From Paenibacillus sedimenti (GTDB lineage Bacteria; Bacillota; Bacilli; Paenibacillales; NBRC-103111), in contig NZ_JACVVD010000001.1 of assembly GCF_014534655.1 (NCBI RefSeq), positions 124,001 through 188,000 on the forward strand: DNA of 64,000 nt, written 5' to 3'. The notes under the pieces were generated by a model, which searched no databases, was not told the origin of the DNA, and saw nothing but the letters and a program-made list of their open reading frames with translations. This document shows, piece by piece, positions 25,104 through 34,544 of this stretch. Within the stretch, counting starts at the first letter, position 1; every line of letters starts with the position of its first letter. The translations under genes and the position numbers were made by a program.

Positions 25104-27512
25104 TCATTTGTTGGAATCGCGGTATTGGCCCGGAGTAATACCGACCATTTTTTTGAAGGATCGAATAAAGCTCGACGGATTCGAATAGCCGACTTGCTGC
25201 GCGATCAATTCGAGCGTTTCATTTGTGTTTCGCAGCAAAACGATCGATTTTTGAATACGATGCTGATCGATATATTCCTTGAAATTTTGTCCCATCGTTT
25301 TCTTGAAGTGATAGCTGAAGCCCGAAATCGACATGCTGAAATGGTCGGCAATGAGCTGCAGCGAGAATTCAGGATGCATGCCTTTTCCTTCAATGAACGC
25401 AAGGATATCATTCTGTGATGCCGTCCGGGAAGGCGGTTGCGAGTCGCGGATGAGATCGCAAAGCTTGCTGCAGCTTTCTCGCATAATATCGATCATCTGC
25501 TCGATTGTGTATCGGTGGAGGGAAGAGACACTGGTCAATTGCAGCAAGCTTTGGCCGCCCTGCCGGAAACGCTGCAATCCGTTGAATATGACAATGACCG
25601 TGTTCAAATAAACGACTCTGACCATATGCGGCGGCGTACCGTCGTGCCCGATATAAGCGATGATGCGCTCCATGACCAATTCGATTGCGGAGACGTCGTT
25701 TTTTAATATGAACAGCTCAAGCGATTGCAGTTGTTCCGCAAAATAGGAAACTGCGCTGGTTTGCTGAACTTCGATTTCGTCGAAAACTAGAACCGAGTAT
25801 TGATTCCGGACCCGTAGATGTTCAGCCGCGCGAATAGCCTGCAAATAAGACAGGTGAGCCCCTTCCGGGGATTGTCCCGGTGTTCCAATTCCGATCAGCG
25901 TATGTATTCTGGTTCGTTCGAGCAGCTCCTGCTGAAGACCGCAGAGATACGCCTTCAATTGAAAGTAAGAGTCGTGGGAACAAACAAAGACGATCTCTTG
26001 ATTATAAATGCTGTTGAAGAAGTACCCTTGAAGCCCTTCAGGCAGTCTGTTTTCCACCATCCGGCAATATTCCGCTGCCGCTTGGATGCCGCCTTCTCTT
26101 GTTTCGCAAGAAAGGACAGCAACCGAAATATGAGAATAGTTGAAGCAGACTCCGTACGGATCTGCCTCCTTTTGAAACGCGTCCCATGACGGGTAACGGT
26201 CGCATATTAGCTCGAACAACAGATTATCGCGCATGACCGGCAGCGTGCTTTTCACCCTTTCGTCCAGCCTGCTGTTGTCGGAGGAAAGTTGATCCAGCGC
26301 GTACCGTATCGTATCGATTTCGTTCATTGTTCTCGGTTCCCTTGGCGTAAACAGGTTTTTTGCGAGATGGACCAAACCTTTGATCGGATGATAATTTTTA
26401 CGGATGGATACATAGATGACGATTACTTCGAGTAATAAAATCAGAATAAAAAGAACGACGGTATTGCGTTGGATAATTCGGATATCTTGCAGCGTTTCAG
26501 AGACTGGCATCAAATTGACATATTTCCAGCCGTTTTTATCCGATATTCCGTGTGAAACGATAAAAGATTTGCCGTTGATCCGATAAATACCCGATCCTGA
26601 ACGGCCCTCGCCAAAGCCGGAAACCAGCTCTTTGAATTCGCTCGAATTGGAGTAAGAGGTCTCGTTTGAAGCGGCCAACCGGTTTCCCTTTTGATTAAAA
26701 ATAAAGAAGTCCCCGTTATAGGCTTCGGAAACCGACTTCATCAGGCGGATAATGGTTTCCTCTCTCACCATGATAAGTACCGTCGCAGGCGAGTTGAGGC
26801 CGCCTAACGGCAGCGGTGATAGAAACGTCAGCATCCGCATCCGGTTATTTCCGGGTACGATGACGCTTTCCGCAGGCCGGACAGCGGGTGAAGTCAGGCT
26901 GTTCAATTCCTCGAACATCGCTTTATGCGGCCAGTTCTCGTAATAATATCCGACGCCCGGACTTTCAAAATCGTGAATCGTGTATGCGATTCCTGTTTTG
27001 GCAAACAAAAAGCCGATATTTTTGACATATAAAAAGGTATTGTCGATGAATGCATCCGTCGCATTGTATTTCCGCATTTCATTCGCAATGACGATTCTTT
27101 GATAATCGTCGTCCCCAGCCAAGTACAACTTGAGCTCCCGGTTGTTCACCAGCTCAGACGGAAGATTGTACACGTAACGGGTGAAAATATCCATCGAGTT
27201 CATAACCTGTTCGGTGACATGAGCGTTCCAGTCCATTTCCTTTTGCTTCACAACTTCCGTCGAATACGGGTAATAGTAAAATAGAATAACCATCATTGGA
27301 AATAGCAGTACCAAAATATAGGAAATCAACAATTTGGCCAACAGGTTGAACCTATTTTTTTTCACATAAGAAAGTAAAAGTTTTCGTTTCCCGAAAACGG
27401 CTTTCTTATTGGCGATAAAATCTAATATAGGGATCTTTGGTCGGAGACCAAAGTCTCTCCTTGTTAAACGCGGTCGCTCATCATTGAATGGCCTCGATAG
27501 AGGTTTTTTCAT
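25104..27512 (-). CDS. Membrane-bound AraC-type sensor-regulator of the LplABC-like importer
   Basis: An 802-residue YtdP-like regulator with one membrane helix near 60-85, an extracellular Cache-like sensor (about 90-340), a second helix (about 355-375, VLFILILLLEVIVIYVSI), a middle helical region and a C-terminal double AraC HTH (about 700-802, ending KKMVGITPGQYRDS). It presumably senses the imported sugar and activates the downstream binding-protein operon. ATG 27512 has a strong GGGGGA ribosome site. Residues 1-49, however, are encoded by the dispersed hairpin repeat described separately. A GTG at 27365 (VKKNRFNLLAKLL) may be the ancestral start. The extension places a basic, cytoplasmic stretch before the first helix. 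Confidence 0.85.
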   Translation of the reverse strand: MKKPLSRPFNDERPRLTRRDFGLRPKIPILDFIANKKAVFGKRKLLLSYVKKNRFNLLAKLLISYILVLLFPMMVILFYYYPYSTEVVKQKEMDWNAHVTEQVMNSMDIFTRYVYNLPSELVNNRELKLYLAGDDDYQRIVIANEMRKYNATDAFIDNTFLYVKNIGFLFAKTGIAYTIHDFESPGVGYYYENWPHKAMFEELNSLTSPAVRPAESVIVPGNNRMRMLTFLSPLPLGGLNSPATVLIMVREETIIRLMKSVSEAYNGDFFIFNQKGNRLAASNETSYSNSSEFKELVSGFGEGRSGSGIYRINGKSFIVSHGISDKNGWKYVNLMPVSETLQDIRIIQRNTVVLFILILLLEVIVIYVSIRKNYHPIKGLVHLAKNLFTPREPRTMNEIDTIRYALDQLSSDNSRLDERVKSTLPVMRDNLLFELICDRYPSWDAFQKEADPYGVCFNYSHISVAVLSCETREGGIQAAAEYCRMVENRLPEGLQGYFFNSIYNQEIVFVCSHDSYFQLKAYLCGLQQELLERTRIHTLIGIGTPGQSPEGAHLSYLQAIRAAEHLRVRNQYSVLVFDEIEVQQTSAVSYFAEQLQSLELFILKNDVSAIELVMERIIAYIGHDGTPPHMVRVVYLNTVIVIFNGLQRFRQGGQSLLQLTSVSSLHRYTIEQMIDIMRESCSKLCDLIRDSQPPSRTASQNDILAFIEGKGMHPEFSLQLIADHFSMSISGFSYHFKKTMGQNFKEYIDQHRIQKSIVLLRNTNETLELIAQQVGYSNPSSFIRSFKKMVGITPGQYRDSNK
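27363..27512 (-). repeat. Dispersed hairpin repeat, copy A (full), fused to the AraC gene start
   Basis: Read on the minus strand from ATG 27512, it has three hairpins. The first is CCTC-TATC-GAGG (27492-27503). The core stem CTTTGGTC/GACCAAAG lies at 27435-27453. The last is GTTTTCG/CGAAAAC nested between TAAGAAAG and CTTTCTTA. Except for the core cassette (about 27422-27464), it is nearly identical to the copy at 39011-39124. The core cassette instead recurs at 46463-46500. It encodes 49 in-frame residues before GTG 27365. Confidence 0.8.
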
Positions 27513-27542
27513 AAGTGTCCCCCTTTCTGAAATACGCCTCAA

Positions 27543-27842
27543 TATGAAACGTTTAAAGTAAGCGGTTACATTATTTCATTAAACCAATGTTGATGAAATC
27601 ACCGACCTCCCATAGGCTTTGATATCCTTTGTTTTGAATTATAAGGTTGCTGAATATTTTCCACAAGTCTCTGAATTTTATCGCATAGGCTGCGTAGGTG
27701 GTGTATTTTATACTGAAAATGTATACATACAACTTTTCCGAAATGTGATGACCCGGCATGAACTGCAGACGCTAGGCAGAGGATTTTGAGTTTGATAAAG
27801 AGAAATAAGTCTCCAAAGAATCGCGCAGAAGGTTGTGACCCG
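27543..27842. other. Divergent intergenic region between AraC regulator and YesM-type kinase
   Basis: About 300 bp, AT-rich. It must hold the promoters of both flanking genes, but no clear -35/-10 pair stands out. A 10-bp palindrome ATGTATACAT lies near 27719. Confidence 0.4.
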
Positions 27843-29627
27843 ATGAAATTCAAACGGATTCGAATGAAAATATTGGTAGCTATGCTGCTCACAACGGGAA
27901 TCCCGATCACGATTCTGGCGGGAATCATTCTGTATCAGGTGTCACAGACGATACTGGGCGATGCCGAACAGGCGCAGTCTCGTATTGCCCAGGAAATGAA
28001 AAGCCGGATCGAGGATTACAATCAGGACTTGTACGATACGGCTTACCGTGTTTATTACAATTTCGATCTGCTCGAAAGTTTGCGCCGCAATGCCGATTAC
28101 CAGCCTGATAATAGCCGCAACTATGACGCATTACGGGATATGAGGGATTTATTTTGGGGGATGTATTACAATTCCAAACTTAAAGATATTCTGGGCATTT
28201 ATTTGATCAATTCCAAGGGAGAACCGGCCGGAAGCTTCTTTTCTTACGTCCCCGTTACTTATTCGGGGTTGGACCCAAACTATCTGCACGGCCTTTTGGA
28301 TACAGTGGAGCAAAACGGAGGGCAGGGGCCGCTGCTGGAGTATCGTCGGCAAAGCTTTTATGACCAACCGATATATCAATATATTCTTCCGTTACATTAC
28401 CGCGGAGAGCAGGTCGGACTCCTCGTCATTGATGTGCCGGGCACATCATTACAGCAATTGATTGAAAAGTACAACACGTACTACAAAGGGCAGGTCGTAC
28501 TTGCCAACGCCTCGGACCGCATTGTATATCATACCGATCTCCAGCAGATTTCCGGTGAAATGGACATGAAAAATGTTGCGCCGCACAGTATGCTGGTTAC
28601 CACAAACCTGGATAAAAACGGATGGAAACTGTTTTATGTATATATGGTGAACCCGAGCTTGCTTTTATTTCGAAATATGGCGATTGCCGTGATCGTGCTG
28701 GCTGTTGTACTTATGATCGGTTTTTCGCTTACGCTCAGCTTCGGCATTACAAAGCCGATTATTTTGCTTCACCGTAATATGGCCCGTATTCAGCTCGGGG
28801 ATTTCACGGCGCGGACGGAGGTCAAGTCCCAAGATGAAATCGGTTTTCTCGGAAACCAATTCAACCGGATGGCCGAACAAATCGAACATTTGATCGATCA
28901 TGATTTAAAGCTTCAGTTGGTGAACAAAGAGGTGCAGATTAAGGCGCTGCAGGCGCAAATATCGCCGCATTTTCTGCATAATACGTTGCAAACGATGTCC
29001 AACATCGCCATGATTCAGAATGCGCCGGATGTCAAGATCATCTGCCAGTGCCTGAGCAATATGTACCGCTACAATATGAATATTGAGGAAGAATGGGTAC
29101 TGTTGAAGGATGAAATCCGGCATATTCGCAACTATTTATATATTATCAACAAGCGTTACCCGGAACTTTTGCGCATTCACATTCGGGTGGATGAGACGCT
29201 GCAGCGGATGCAGGTTCCAAAGCTGTTTCTCCAGCCTATTATCGAAAATGCGATTGATCACGGATTAATTCCATCCCGTAAATCTAAGAAACTGCTAAAA
29301 GTTTTTGTAAGACAAGAACACAATGGGCAGAAGCTGCGCATTTATGTCGTGGATAACGGAGCGGGTATGACGGATGCGGTCAGAAATCGCCTGGAAGCCA
29401 AGTTAGAGGGGCATGAATGGACAGCCAAGCGGAAACAGGAGGCGAACCAATCGATTGGTTTGCACAACGTGCAATCCCGAATCAGGCTGCTGTGCGGCAA
29501 AGAGTATGGCATGCGATTGTTAAGCAGGGCGCAGAAGGGAACGATGGTTGTGATCGAACTTCCTGTTAATAGCGAAGCAGCTAATGCGAGGGGGGAGATA
29601 TCAGATGAAAATATTAATCGTAGATGA
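27843..29627 (+). CDS. YesM-family sensor histidine kinase
   Basis: A 594-residue membrane kinase: helix 1 (about 10-32), extracellular Cache-like domain, helix 2 (about 275-300), HAMP linker (FGITKPIILLHRNMARIQLG), then the His_kinase domain with ALQAQISPHFLHNTLQTMSN carrying the phosphorylated His. A GHKL ATPase follows with FLQPIIENAIDHG (N-box) and VDNGAGM (G1). It pairs with the response regulator gene, which it overlaps by 23 bp. ATG 27843 is chosen because of AAGGTTGTG upstream; the TTG frame extension lacks a ribosome site. The context suggests that it senses sugar for the importer operon just downstream. Confidence 0.93.
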   Translation: MKFKRIRMKILVAMLLTTGIPITILAGIILYQVSQTILGDAEQAQSRIAQEMKSRIEDYNQDLYDTAYRVYYNFDLLESLRRNADYQPDNSRNYDALRDMRDLFWGMYYNSKLKDILGIYLINSKGEPAGSFFSYVPVTYSGLDPNYLHGLLDTVEQNGGQGPLLEYRRQSFYDQPIYQYILPLHYRGEQVGLLVIDVPGTSLQQLIEKYNTYYKGQVVLANASDRIVYHTDLQQISGEMDMKNVAPHSMLVTTNLDKNGWKLFYVYMVNPSLLLFRNMAIAVIVLAVVLMIGFSLTLSFGITKPIILLHRNMARIQLGDFTARTEVKSQDEIGFLGNQFNRMAEQIEHLIDHDLKLQLVNKEVQIKALQAQISPHFLHNTLQTMSNIAMIQNAPDVKIICQCLSNMYRYNMNIEEEWVLLKDEIRHIRNYLYIINKRYPELLRIHIRVDETLQRMQVPKLFLQPIIENAIDHGLIPSRKSKKLLKVFVRQEHNGQKLRIYVVDNGAGMTDAVRNRLEAKLEGHEWTAKRKQEANQSIGLHNVQSRIRLLCGKEYGMRLLSRAQKGTMVVIELPVNSEAANARGEISDENINRR

Positions 29628-31224
29628 CGAGGAAGCGATCCACGAGCAGTTGAAAGCTTGCATTCCGACATTGGAATTGGGCTGGGAAATCGTTGGGGAT
29701 GCCTACCATGGCGAGGAAGCATGCCGCATGGTGGAACAGTTCAGGCCGGATATTGTTATAACCGACATTAAGATGCCTTTACTCGACGGACTCAGTTTTA
29801 TGGAGTGGATGAAGAGCAGCGAGTTCAATGGCAAAGTCATTGTCCTCAGCGGTTACGGGGACTTCCAATATTCCCGTCCGGCTTTTTTACTCCATGCGTT
29901 TGATTACTTGTTGAAGCCTCTGCAAGAAGTCGAGCTTGTTCGAACGTTGACCAAAGCGGTGGAACAGCTCGCCGTCGACTCCAACCGCAAAATTGAGCAA
30001 ATTAGCGAGAAGGCAGTTTTAAATCAAGGCATTGTGCTTATGCAGGACGAGCTCATGAGCCAAATCGCGGCGGGACGCATTAAAGAGGAAATCGATATAT
30101 TCGTCAGGGCTGAGCAATTGTTTCTGGAATTGCCCCAGTCTAAGTACCACACGATCGTTATACATTTGATCGACCTCGATGAGCACATCCAAGACCGGTA
30201 CAGAGGGGACCGCTCGATTTTTAACTTTGCCGTGCGTAACATCTTGGAGGAGAGTCTGCTGGGACAGGGCGGAACCGTGTTCCGCAACCTGAACAAATCC
30301 AATGAGTTCGTAGCCGTCTGTGAAGTGAAAGGGGCGATCTACGATGTAATGAAGTGGGCCAGAAGCATCCACTTATCATTAACCACCTGTCTGCGCGTCA
30401 AGGTGCTCATCGGGATCAGCTCGGTGAAGCAGCGAATTGATGCTCTGGCTGCGGCCTATTACGAAGGCGTACAAGCGCTGGAAAGGATCCGGTTCGGCGC
30501 AAAGGAGACAATCGTCCGGTACGGAGAGGAACCGCACCAAGAGCATGTCGCCGCTAAGCAAAAGGAGTGGATCGAGCTGCAAGGACTGCTTGAGTGTCTG
30601 CTGGAGACTGGAACGCTCGACAATGAGACGGCCTTGCTTGGCAAGCTCGAAGAGGCGCTTCATCAGCAGTCGATGGCAAATATGAGCTTTCAGGATTTTA
30701 AACATGCCGTGACGCATTTGATTGATAAAATCGAGCAGTCTTCGCATCGTTCCGAGCAAATCCCTCTTTGGCTGCAGGAAACGAGGGCGGGCGTTAATGA
30801 ATTGAAAGTAAAACATGTGCATAGGCTGCTTCGCAAGATGATGGACCAGCTGCTCAAAAACGTGACCAATAGTCACAAAACGCGAAGCGGCAAGCAGCTC
30901 ATTTACAGCATCAAGCAGTATGTGGCGGAGAACTATCAAACCGTTAATCTGGAAAGTATATCGCAACGGTTTTATTTAAATAAAAATTACTTCTGCTCTT
31001 TGTTCAAAAGCGTAACCGGAGAAAACTTCTCCGAGTACTTGACGAAGGTACGGATGGAGCATGCTAAGCAGCTGCTGGCGGGCAGCGGGCTGACAGCCTA
31101 TGAAATTGCCGAAAGGGTCGGCTATCAGGATCAGCGTTATTTCAGCAAAGTGTTCCGGAAATCGACCGGTCTGCTGCCAAAACAGTACCGCGCAGCATCA
31201 AGCTCCAACTTGAGACAAACCTGA
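29605..31224 (+). CDS. YesN-family response regulator with AraC DNA-binding domain
   Basis: A 539-residue regulator. The receiver domain has DD at 7-8, phosphoacceptor Asp54 in VITDIKMP, Ser in VLSGYGDF and Lys in YLLKPL. It is followed by a long helical linker and a C-terminal AraC HTH pair (about 435-535: YVAENYQTVNLESISQRFYL, YEIAERVGYQDQRYFSKVF). It is translationally coupled to the kinase gene (23-bp overlap, GGGGGAG ribosome site). YesN-type regulators typically activate an adjacent sugar-transport operon, here the binding protein at 31334 and its two permeases. Confidence 0.93.
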   Translation: MKILIVDDEEAIHEQLKACIPTLELGWEIVGDAYHGEEACRMVEQFRPDIVITDIKMPLLDGLSFMEWMKSSEFNGKVIVLSGYGDFQYSRPAFLLHAFDYLLKPLQEVELVRTLTKAVEQLAVDSNRKIEQISEKAVLNQGIVLMQDELMSQIAAGRIKEEIDIFVRAEQLFLELPQSKYHTIVIHLIDLDEHIQDRYRGDRSIFNFAVRNILEESLLGQGGTVFRNLNKSNEFVAVCEVKGAIYDVMKWARSIHLSLTTCLRVKVLIGISSVKQRIDALAAAYYEGVQALERIRFGAKETIVRYGEEPHQEHVAAKQKEWIELQGLLECLLETGTLDNETALLGKLEEALHQQSMANMSFQDFKHAVTHLIDKIEQSSHRSEQIPLWLQETRAGVNELKVKHVHRLLRKMMDQLLKNVTNSHKTRSGKQLIYSIKQYVAENYQTVNLESISQRFYLNKNYFCSLFKSVTGENFSEYLTKVRMEHAKQLLAGSGLTAYEIAERVGYQDQRYFSKVFRKSTGLLPKQYRAASSSNLRQT

Positions 31225-31333
31225 ATATTTTACACTTTGTTATGAGTTTTACCGCATGTTGCGAGTTGTCGTCCCTTTGTACAATGAGGATGTAAGCAAC
31301 CAACAAACATGATAAAGGAAGGGACCTGGACGT

Positions 31334-32671
31334 ATGGCAAACAAAAAGATGATTCCGGCAGTTTTGTCAGGTATCGTAGCTCTCTCGGTGTTAGCAGGCT
31401 GCGCCAAGTCAGATAATACGGCGGCAAATGGGGGAAGCAGTACGGAAGCTCCAAAGAAGCAAGAGGCGGCAGTAGCCAAGCAAGAACCGGTCACACTCGA
31501 TTACTGGGCGGCATGGTCGCCGAATTCGGATGAAGAGACGAAGACGAAGGCGCAAATCAAGAAATTTGAAGAGACCCATCCGAACATTAAAATCAAAGTG
31601 CAGTTAATTACGTTCGATGTGCTGCATGACAAACTGATTGCTGCAATTAATGCAGGCAACGCGCCCGATCTGAGCTGGGGACTCAGCGAATGGTTCGGCG
31701 AGTTTACAAAGATGGATGCCCTCCAGGATCTGACTGCATCCTTCAACGCTTGGAGCGATAAAGACAAAGTATATCCGAACGTGATGGCTTCATTAACGAC
31801 TGACGGTAAAGTGCTTGCGCTTCCGCAATATCTCGGTATCCGGGCGCTGCTCTATCACGAGAACATGCTGAAAAAAGCGGGCTTTAGTGCACCGCCTAAA
31901 ACTTGGGACGAATTGCTGGCAATGGCAGATAAAGTGAAACAAGCAAACGGCAAGGAAGCATTCGGTATCGCCGCTGCGGGAGTCCGCTCCCCGCAAGAGC
32001 TGCTTTCCCTGTTTGCACAGAATGATGTGGTCATCGCGAAGAAAATGGATGACGGCAAGTTCAAGAACACTTGGAAAGACAACGCCGACGAACTAAAACG
32101 TGCCGCAGAAGTGTACCGGTTCTATGGAGACTTGCTAGCCAAGGGCGCAATCAAGCCGGAAGCAAAAACTTGGGGCTGGCAGGAAGAAGATACGAACTTC
32201 GCTCAAGGTCAATATGCGATGGTCGTTAACGGGCCTTGGATTGAAGGACGCTCCAAGGAAAATCCGGAGGAAATGAAAGACGTGAAAGTTGCTGCTCCGC
32301 CATTTAATAAGAAAGCGGCTACATTCCTGGAAGTCAGTCCGCTATATTTATATAAAAGCTCCAAGCATCCGAAAGAAGCATTTGAATTTGCCACTTATAT
32401 TCTTGGCAAGGAATGGCAGTCCAGCATTCGACCAACCAACTCGCCCCGTTCTGACGTTGTCAGCGACAGCCCATGGGGCAAAGGCTTTACCGATCTTGCT
32501 CCTACGGGTGTTGTGTTCCCAAGCGTATCGCTTGGCGGCATTACCAAAGATATGGAAGATTCCATCGCTCGTGCGCTGATCAAGAAAGAAGCTCCTGAAG
32601 ACGTGGCCAAATGGTTGTCCGATGCGATCAATAATGATTTGAAAAAATCCGGCGAACTAAGCTCGAAGTAA
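31334..32671 (+). CDS. Sugar-binding lipoprotein of a MalE/UgpB-type ABC importer
   Basis: A 445-residue lipoprotein with signal MANKKMIPAVLSGIVALSVL and lipobox LAGC, then a family-1 solute-binding fold (LDYWAAWSPNSDEETKTKAQ, ANGKEAFGIAAAGVRSPQEL, FAQGQYAMVVNGPWI). It feeds the two permeases encoded downstream. TACAAT at 31280-31285 is a likely -10 with a poor -35, consistent with a promoter needing an activator such as the neighbouring YesN-type protein. The adjacent GH36 gene suggests alpha-galactosides of the melibiose/raffinose type as ligand, which is inference from context. Confidence 0.9.
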   Translation: MANKKMIPAVLSGIVALSVLAGCAKSDNTAANGGSSTEAPKKQEAAVAKQEPVTLDYWAAWSPNSDEETKTKAQIKKFEETHPNIKIKVQLITFDVLHDKLIAAINAGNAPDLSWGLSEWFGEFTKMDALQDLTASFNAWSDKDKVYPNVMASLTTDGKVLALPQYLGIRALLYHENMLKKAGFSAPPKTWDELLAMADKVKQANGKEAFGIAAAGVRSPQELLSLFAQNDVVIAKKMDDGKFKNTWKDNADELKRAAEVYRFYGDLLAKGAIKPEAKTWGWQEEDTNFAQGQYAMVVNGPWIEGRSKENPEEMKDVKVAAPPFNKKAATFLEVSPLYLYKSSKHPKEAFEFATYILGKEWQSSIRPTNSPRSDVVSDSPWGKGFTDLAPTGVVFPSVSLGGITKDMEDSIARALIKKEAPEDVAKWLSDAINNDLKKSGELSSK

Positions 32672-32711
32672 CAACATTCCGAAGAAGCAGAGATTAGAGA
32701 AGAACATACCG

Positions 32712-32738
32712 AGCAGGCATACCCTGACTATGCCTGCT
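32712..32738 (+). promoter_or_regulatory. Intercistronic hairpin between binding-protein and permease genes
   Basis: AGCAGGCATA (32712-32721) pairs perfectly with TATGCCTGCT (32729-32738) across a 7-nt loop; TTACTTTTCC follows. It is placed as in the other importer operon of this window and probably lowers permease relative to binding-protein expression. Confidence 0.7.
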
Positions 32739-32766
32739 TTACTTTTCCCAAAAATGGTGATAAGCG

Positions 32767-33672
32767 ATGGAGACAAAACCCTATTTCGGGCGTGAACGCA
32801 GAACACGGCTGTTAGCCAACTTGTTCGTCCTGCCTGCACTTTTTTTCTTTTTACTGCTCATTGCGTACCCATTGATCACAGTCATTTGGGACAGCTTTCA
32901 ATTCAAAAATATAGTCAACAAAGCAGCCGCTGCATTTGCCGGGTGGGAAAATTACAAAGCCGTTATCCGGCATGAGAACTTTTGGAGCTCGCTTCAGCAT
33001 ACCGTGGTATGGACGGTTCTGTCGGTACTGGGAGAGTATTTGCTAGGTATTATTTCTGCAGTAGCGCTGAATCAGCCGCTGAAAGGCAGAGCTATTTTCC
33101 GGGGAATCATCATCATTCCGTGGGTGGTGCCAATCGTCGTAGCAGGGTTGACCTGGCAATGGATGCTGGCCCCCGATTTCGGTATTATCAATCTTTGGCT
33201 GGTAAAGCTGGGGCTGATCGACAAGCCTTACTATTGGCTCGGCGAAGTCCAAACTGCGCTTCTGACCGTGACCTTCGTTAATATTTGGAGAAGTTTTCCG
33301 TTTTATACAATTAGCCTTTTGGCTGGGCTGCAATCCGTTTCCAAAGATATGATCGAGGCTGCCGCGATCGATGGAGCGGGTGTTACCATACGTTTTTTCA
33401 AAATTGTACTGCCTCAGCTCAGATCCGTCTCCATGGTACTCGTGTTCGTGCATATCATCTGGACGGCAATCAACTTTGATTTCATTTGGGTCATGACCGA
33501 AGGGGGCCCGTTCAATTCGACGGAAACGCTGCCGGTTATGATTTACCGTTATGCGATGAAGGAATATGACGTAGGCTCGGCGTCGGCGCTTGCCTCTATG
33601 ATGCTCGGCTTCATGATGGTCGCATTCCTGTTGTTTTACCTTCGTTCCGCCAAGAAAAACAGAGACGTCTGA
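32767..33672 (+). CDS. Sugar ABC permease, MalF/UgpA type
   Basis: A 301-residue permease with six membrane helices and the EAA loop EAAAIDGAGVTIRFFKIVLP. The motifs LIAYPLITVIWDSF and IWVMTEGGPFNSTETLPVMIY are typical of the MalF/UgpA/LacF family. It forms a heterodimer with the MalG-type protein encoded 17 bp downstream. No ATPase gene is present in the operon, so a general MsmX-like ATPase elsewhere is probably used. Confidence 0.93.
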   Translation: METKPYFGRERRTRLLANLFVLPALFFFLLLIAYPLITVIWDSFQFKNIVNKAAAAFAGWENYKAVIRHENFWSSLQHTVVWTVLSVLGEYLLGIISAVALNQPLKGRAIFRGIIIIPWVVPIVVAGLTWQWMLAPDFGIINLWLVKLGLIDKPYYWLGEVQTALLTVTFVNIWRSFPFYTISLLAGLQSVSKDMIEAAAIDGAGVTIRFFKIVLPQLRSVSMVLVFVHIIWTAINFDFIWVMTEGGPFNSTETLPVMIYRYAMKEYDVGSASALASMMLGFMMVAFLLFYLRSAKKNRDV

Positions 33673-33689
33673 TAGGAGGAGAGCTTGCC

Positions 33690-34535
33690 ATGCTGATGAG
33701 CAAAAAACAAAAGTTTTGGCTTCAAGCGTTGACCTATGCCGTGTTGGTCGTGCTCGCCGCATATTGCCTGTTTCCGTTTCTTTGGATGACGGATACGGCC
33801 TTGAAGCCGATGAATGAAGTGCGGACGAGTCATCCGACTTTTTACATCAACGATGTGACGTTCGGCAATTTCTCCCGTGTTTTGCTGGAGTCCCAATTCG
33901 TCACTTTTTTCGGGAACAGCATGTACGTTGCGATAACGACGACAATTTTATCCCTCTTTATTTCCATTTTTGCCGGCTACGCGCTTAGCAGATTCAGCTC
34001 GTACCGCGGTGTTAAGGCCGTCAGCGTAACGATGCTGTTATCCCAAATGGTTCCGGGCGTACTGCTGCTCATTCCCTTGTATTTGCTTATGAAAAACTAC
34101 CATCTGCTGGATACGTACTACTCCATGATCTTGGCGTATACGACATTTATGGTACCTCTTTGTACTTTTATGCTAAAAGGCTACTTCGATTCCATTCCTT
34201 ACGAAATGGAGGAATCGGCGGAGATCGACGGCTGCTCTCGCGTGGGTATCATTTTCCGTATTATATTGCCAGTATCAATACCCAGTTTGATCGCAACGGC
34301 TCTGTTCGCTTTCGTCAATGCTTGGAATGAATTCATGTTCGGTTTTGTGTTCATTAACGATGAAGCGCATCGGACGCTGACGCCCGGGATTACGCTCTTC
34401 AAAGGGCTTTACATGACAGATTGGGGCAGTATTATGGCAGCGTCCGTATTGTCCGTGATTCCCGTCGTTATCCTGTTTGTATTTATGCAGCGATTCCTGA
34501 TTGACGGTATGACGGCCGGCGCGGTGAAAGGATAA
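33690..34535 (+). CDS. Sugar ABC permease, MalG/UgpE type
   Basis: A 281-residue permease with six helices, the EAA loop EESAEIDGCSRVGIIFRIIL and the C-terminal QRFLIDGMTAGAVKG signature of the MalG/UgpE family. It is coupled to the MalF-type gene (17 bp apart, AGGAGG upstream) and followed after nine bases by the GH36 gene. The two ATGs at 33690 and 33696 are both usable starts. Confidence 0.93.
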   Translation: MLMSKKQKFWLQALTYAVLVVLAAYCLFPFLWMTDTALKPMNEVRTSHPTFYINDVTFGNFSRVLLESQFVTFFGNSMYVAITTTILSLFISIFAGYALSRFSSYRGVKAVSVTMLLSQMVPGVLLLIPLYLLMKNYHLLDTYYSMILAYTTFMVPLCTFMLKGYFDSIPYEMEESAEIDGCSRVGIIFRIILPVSIPSLIATALFAFVNAWNEFMFGFVFINDEAHRTLTPGITLFKGLYMTDWGSIMAASVLSVIPVVILFVFMQRFLIDGMTAGAVKG

Positions 34536-34544
34536 GGGAAATCG

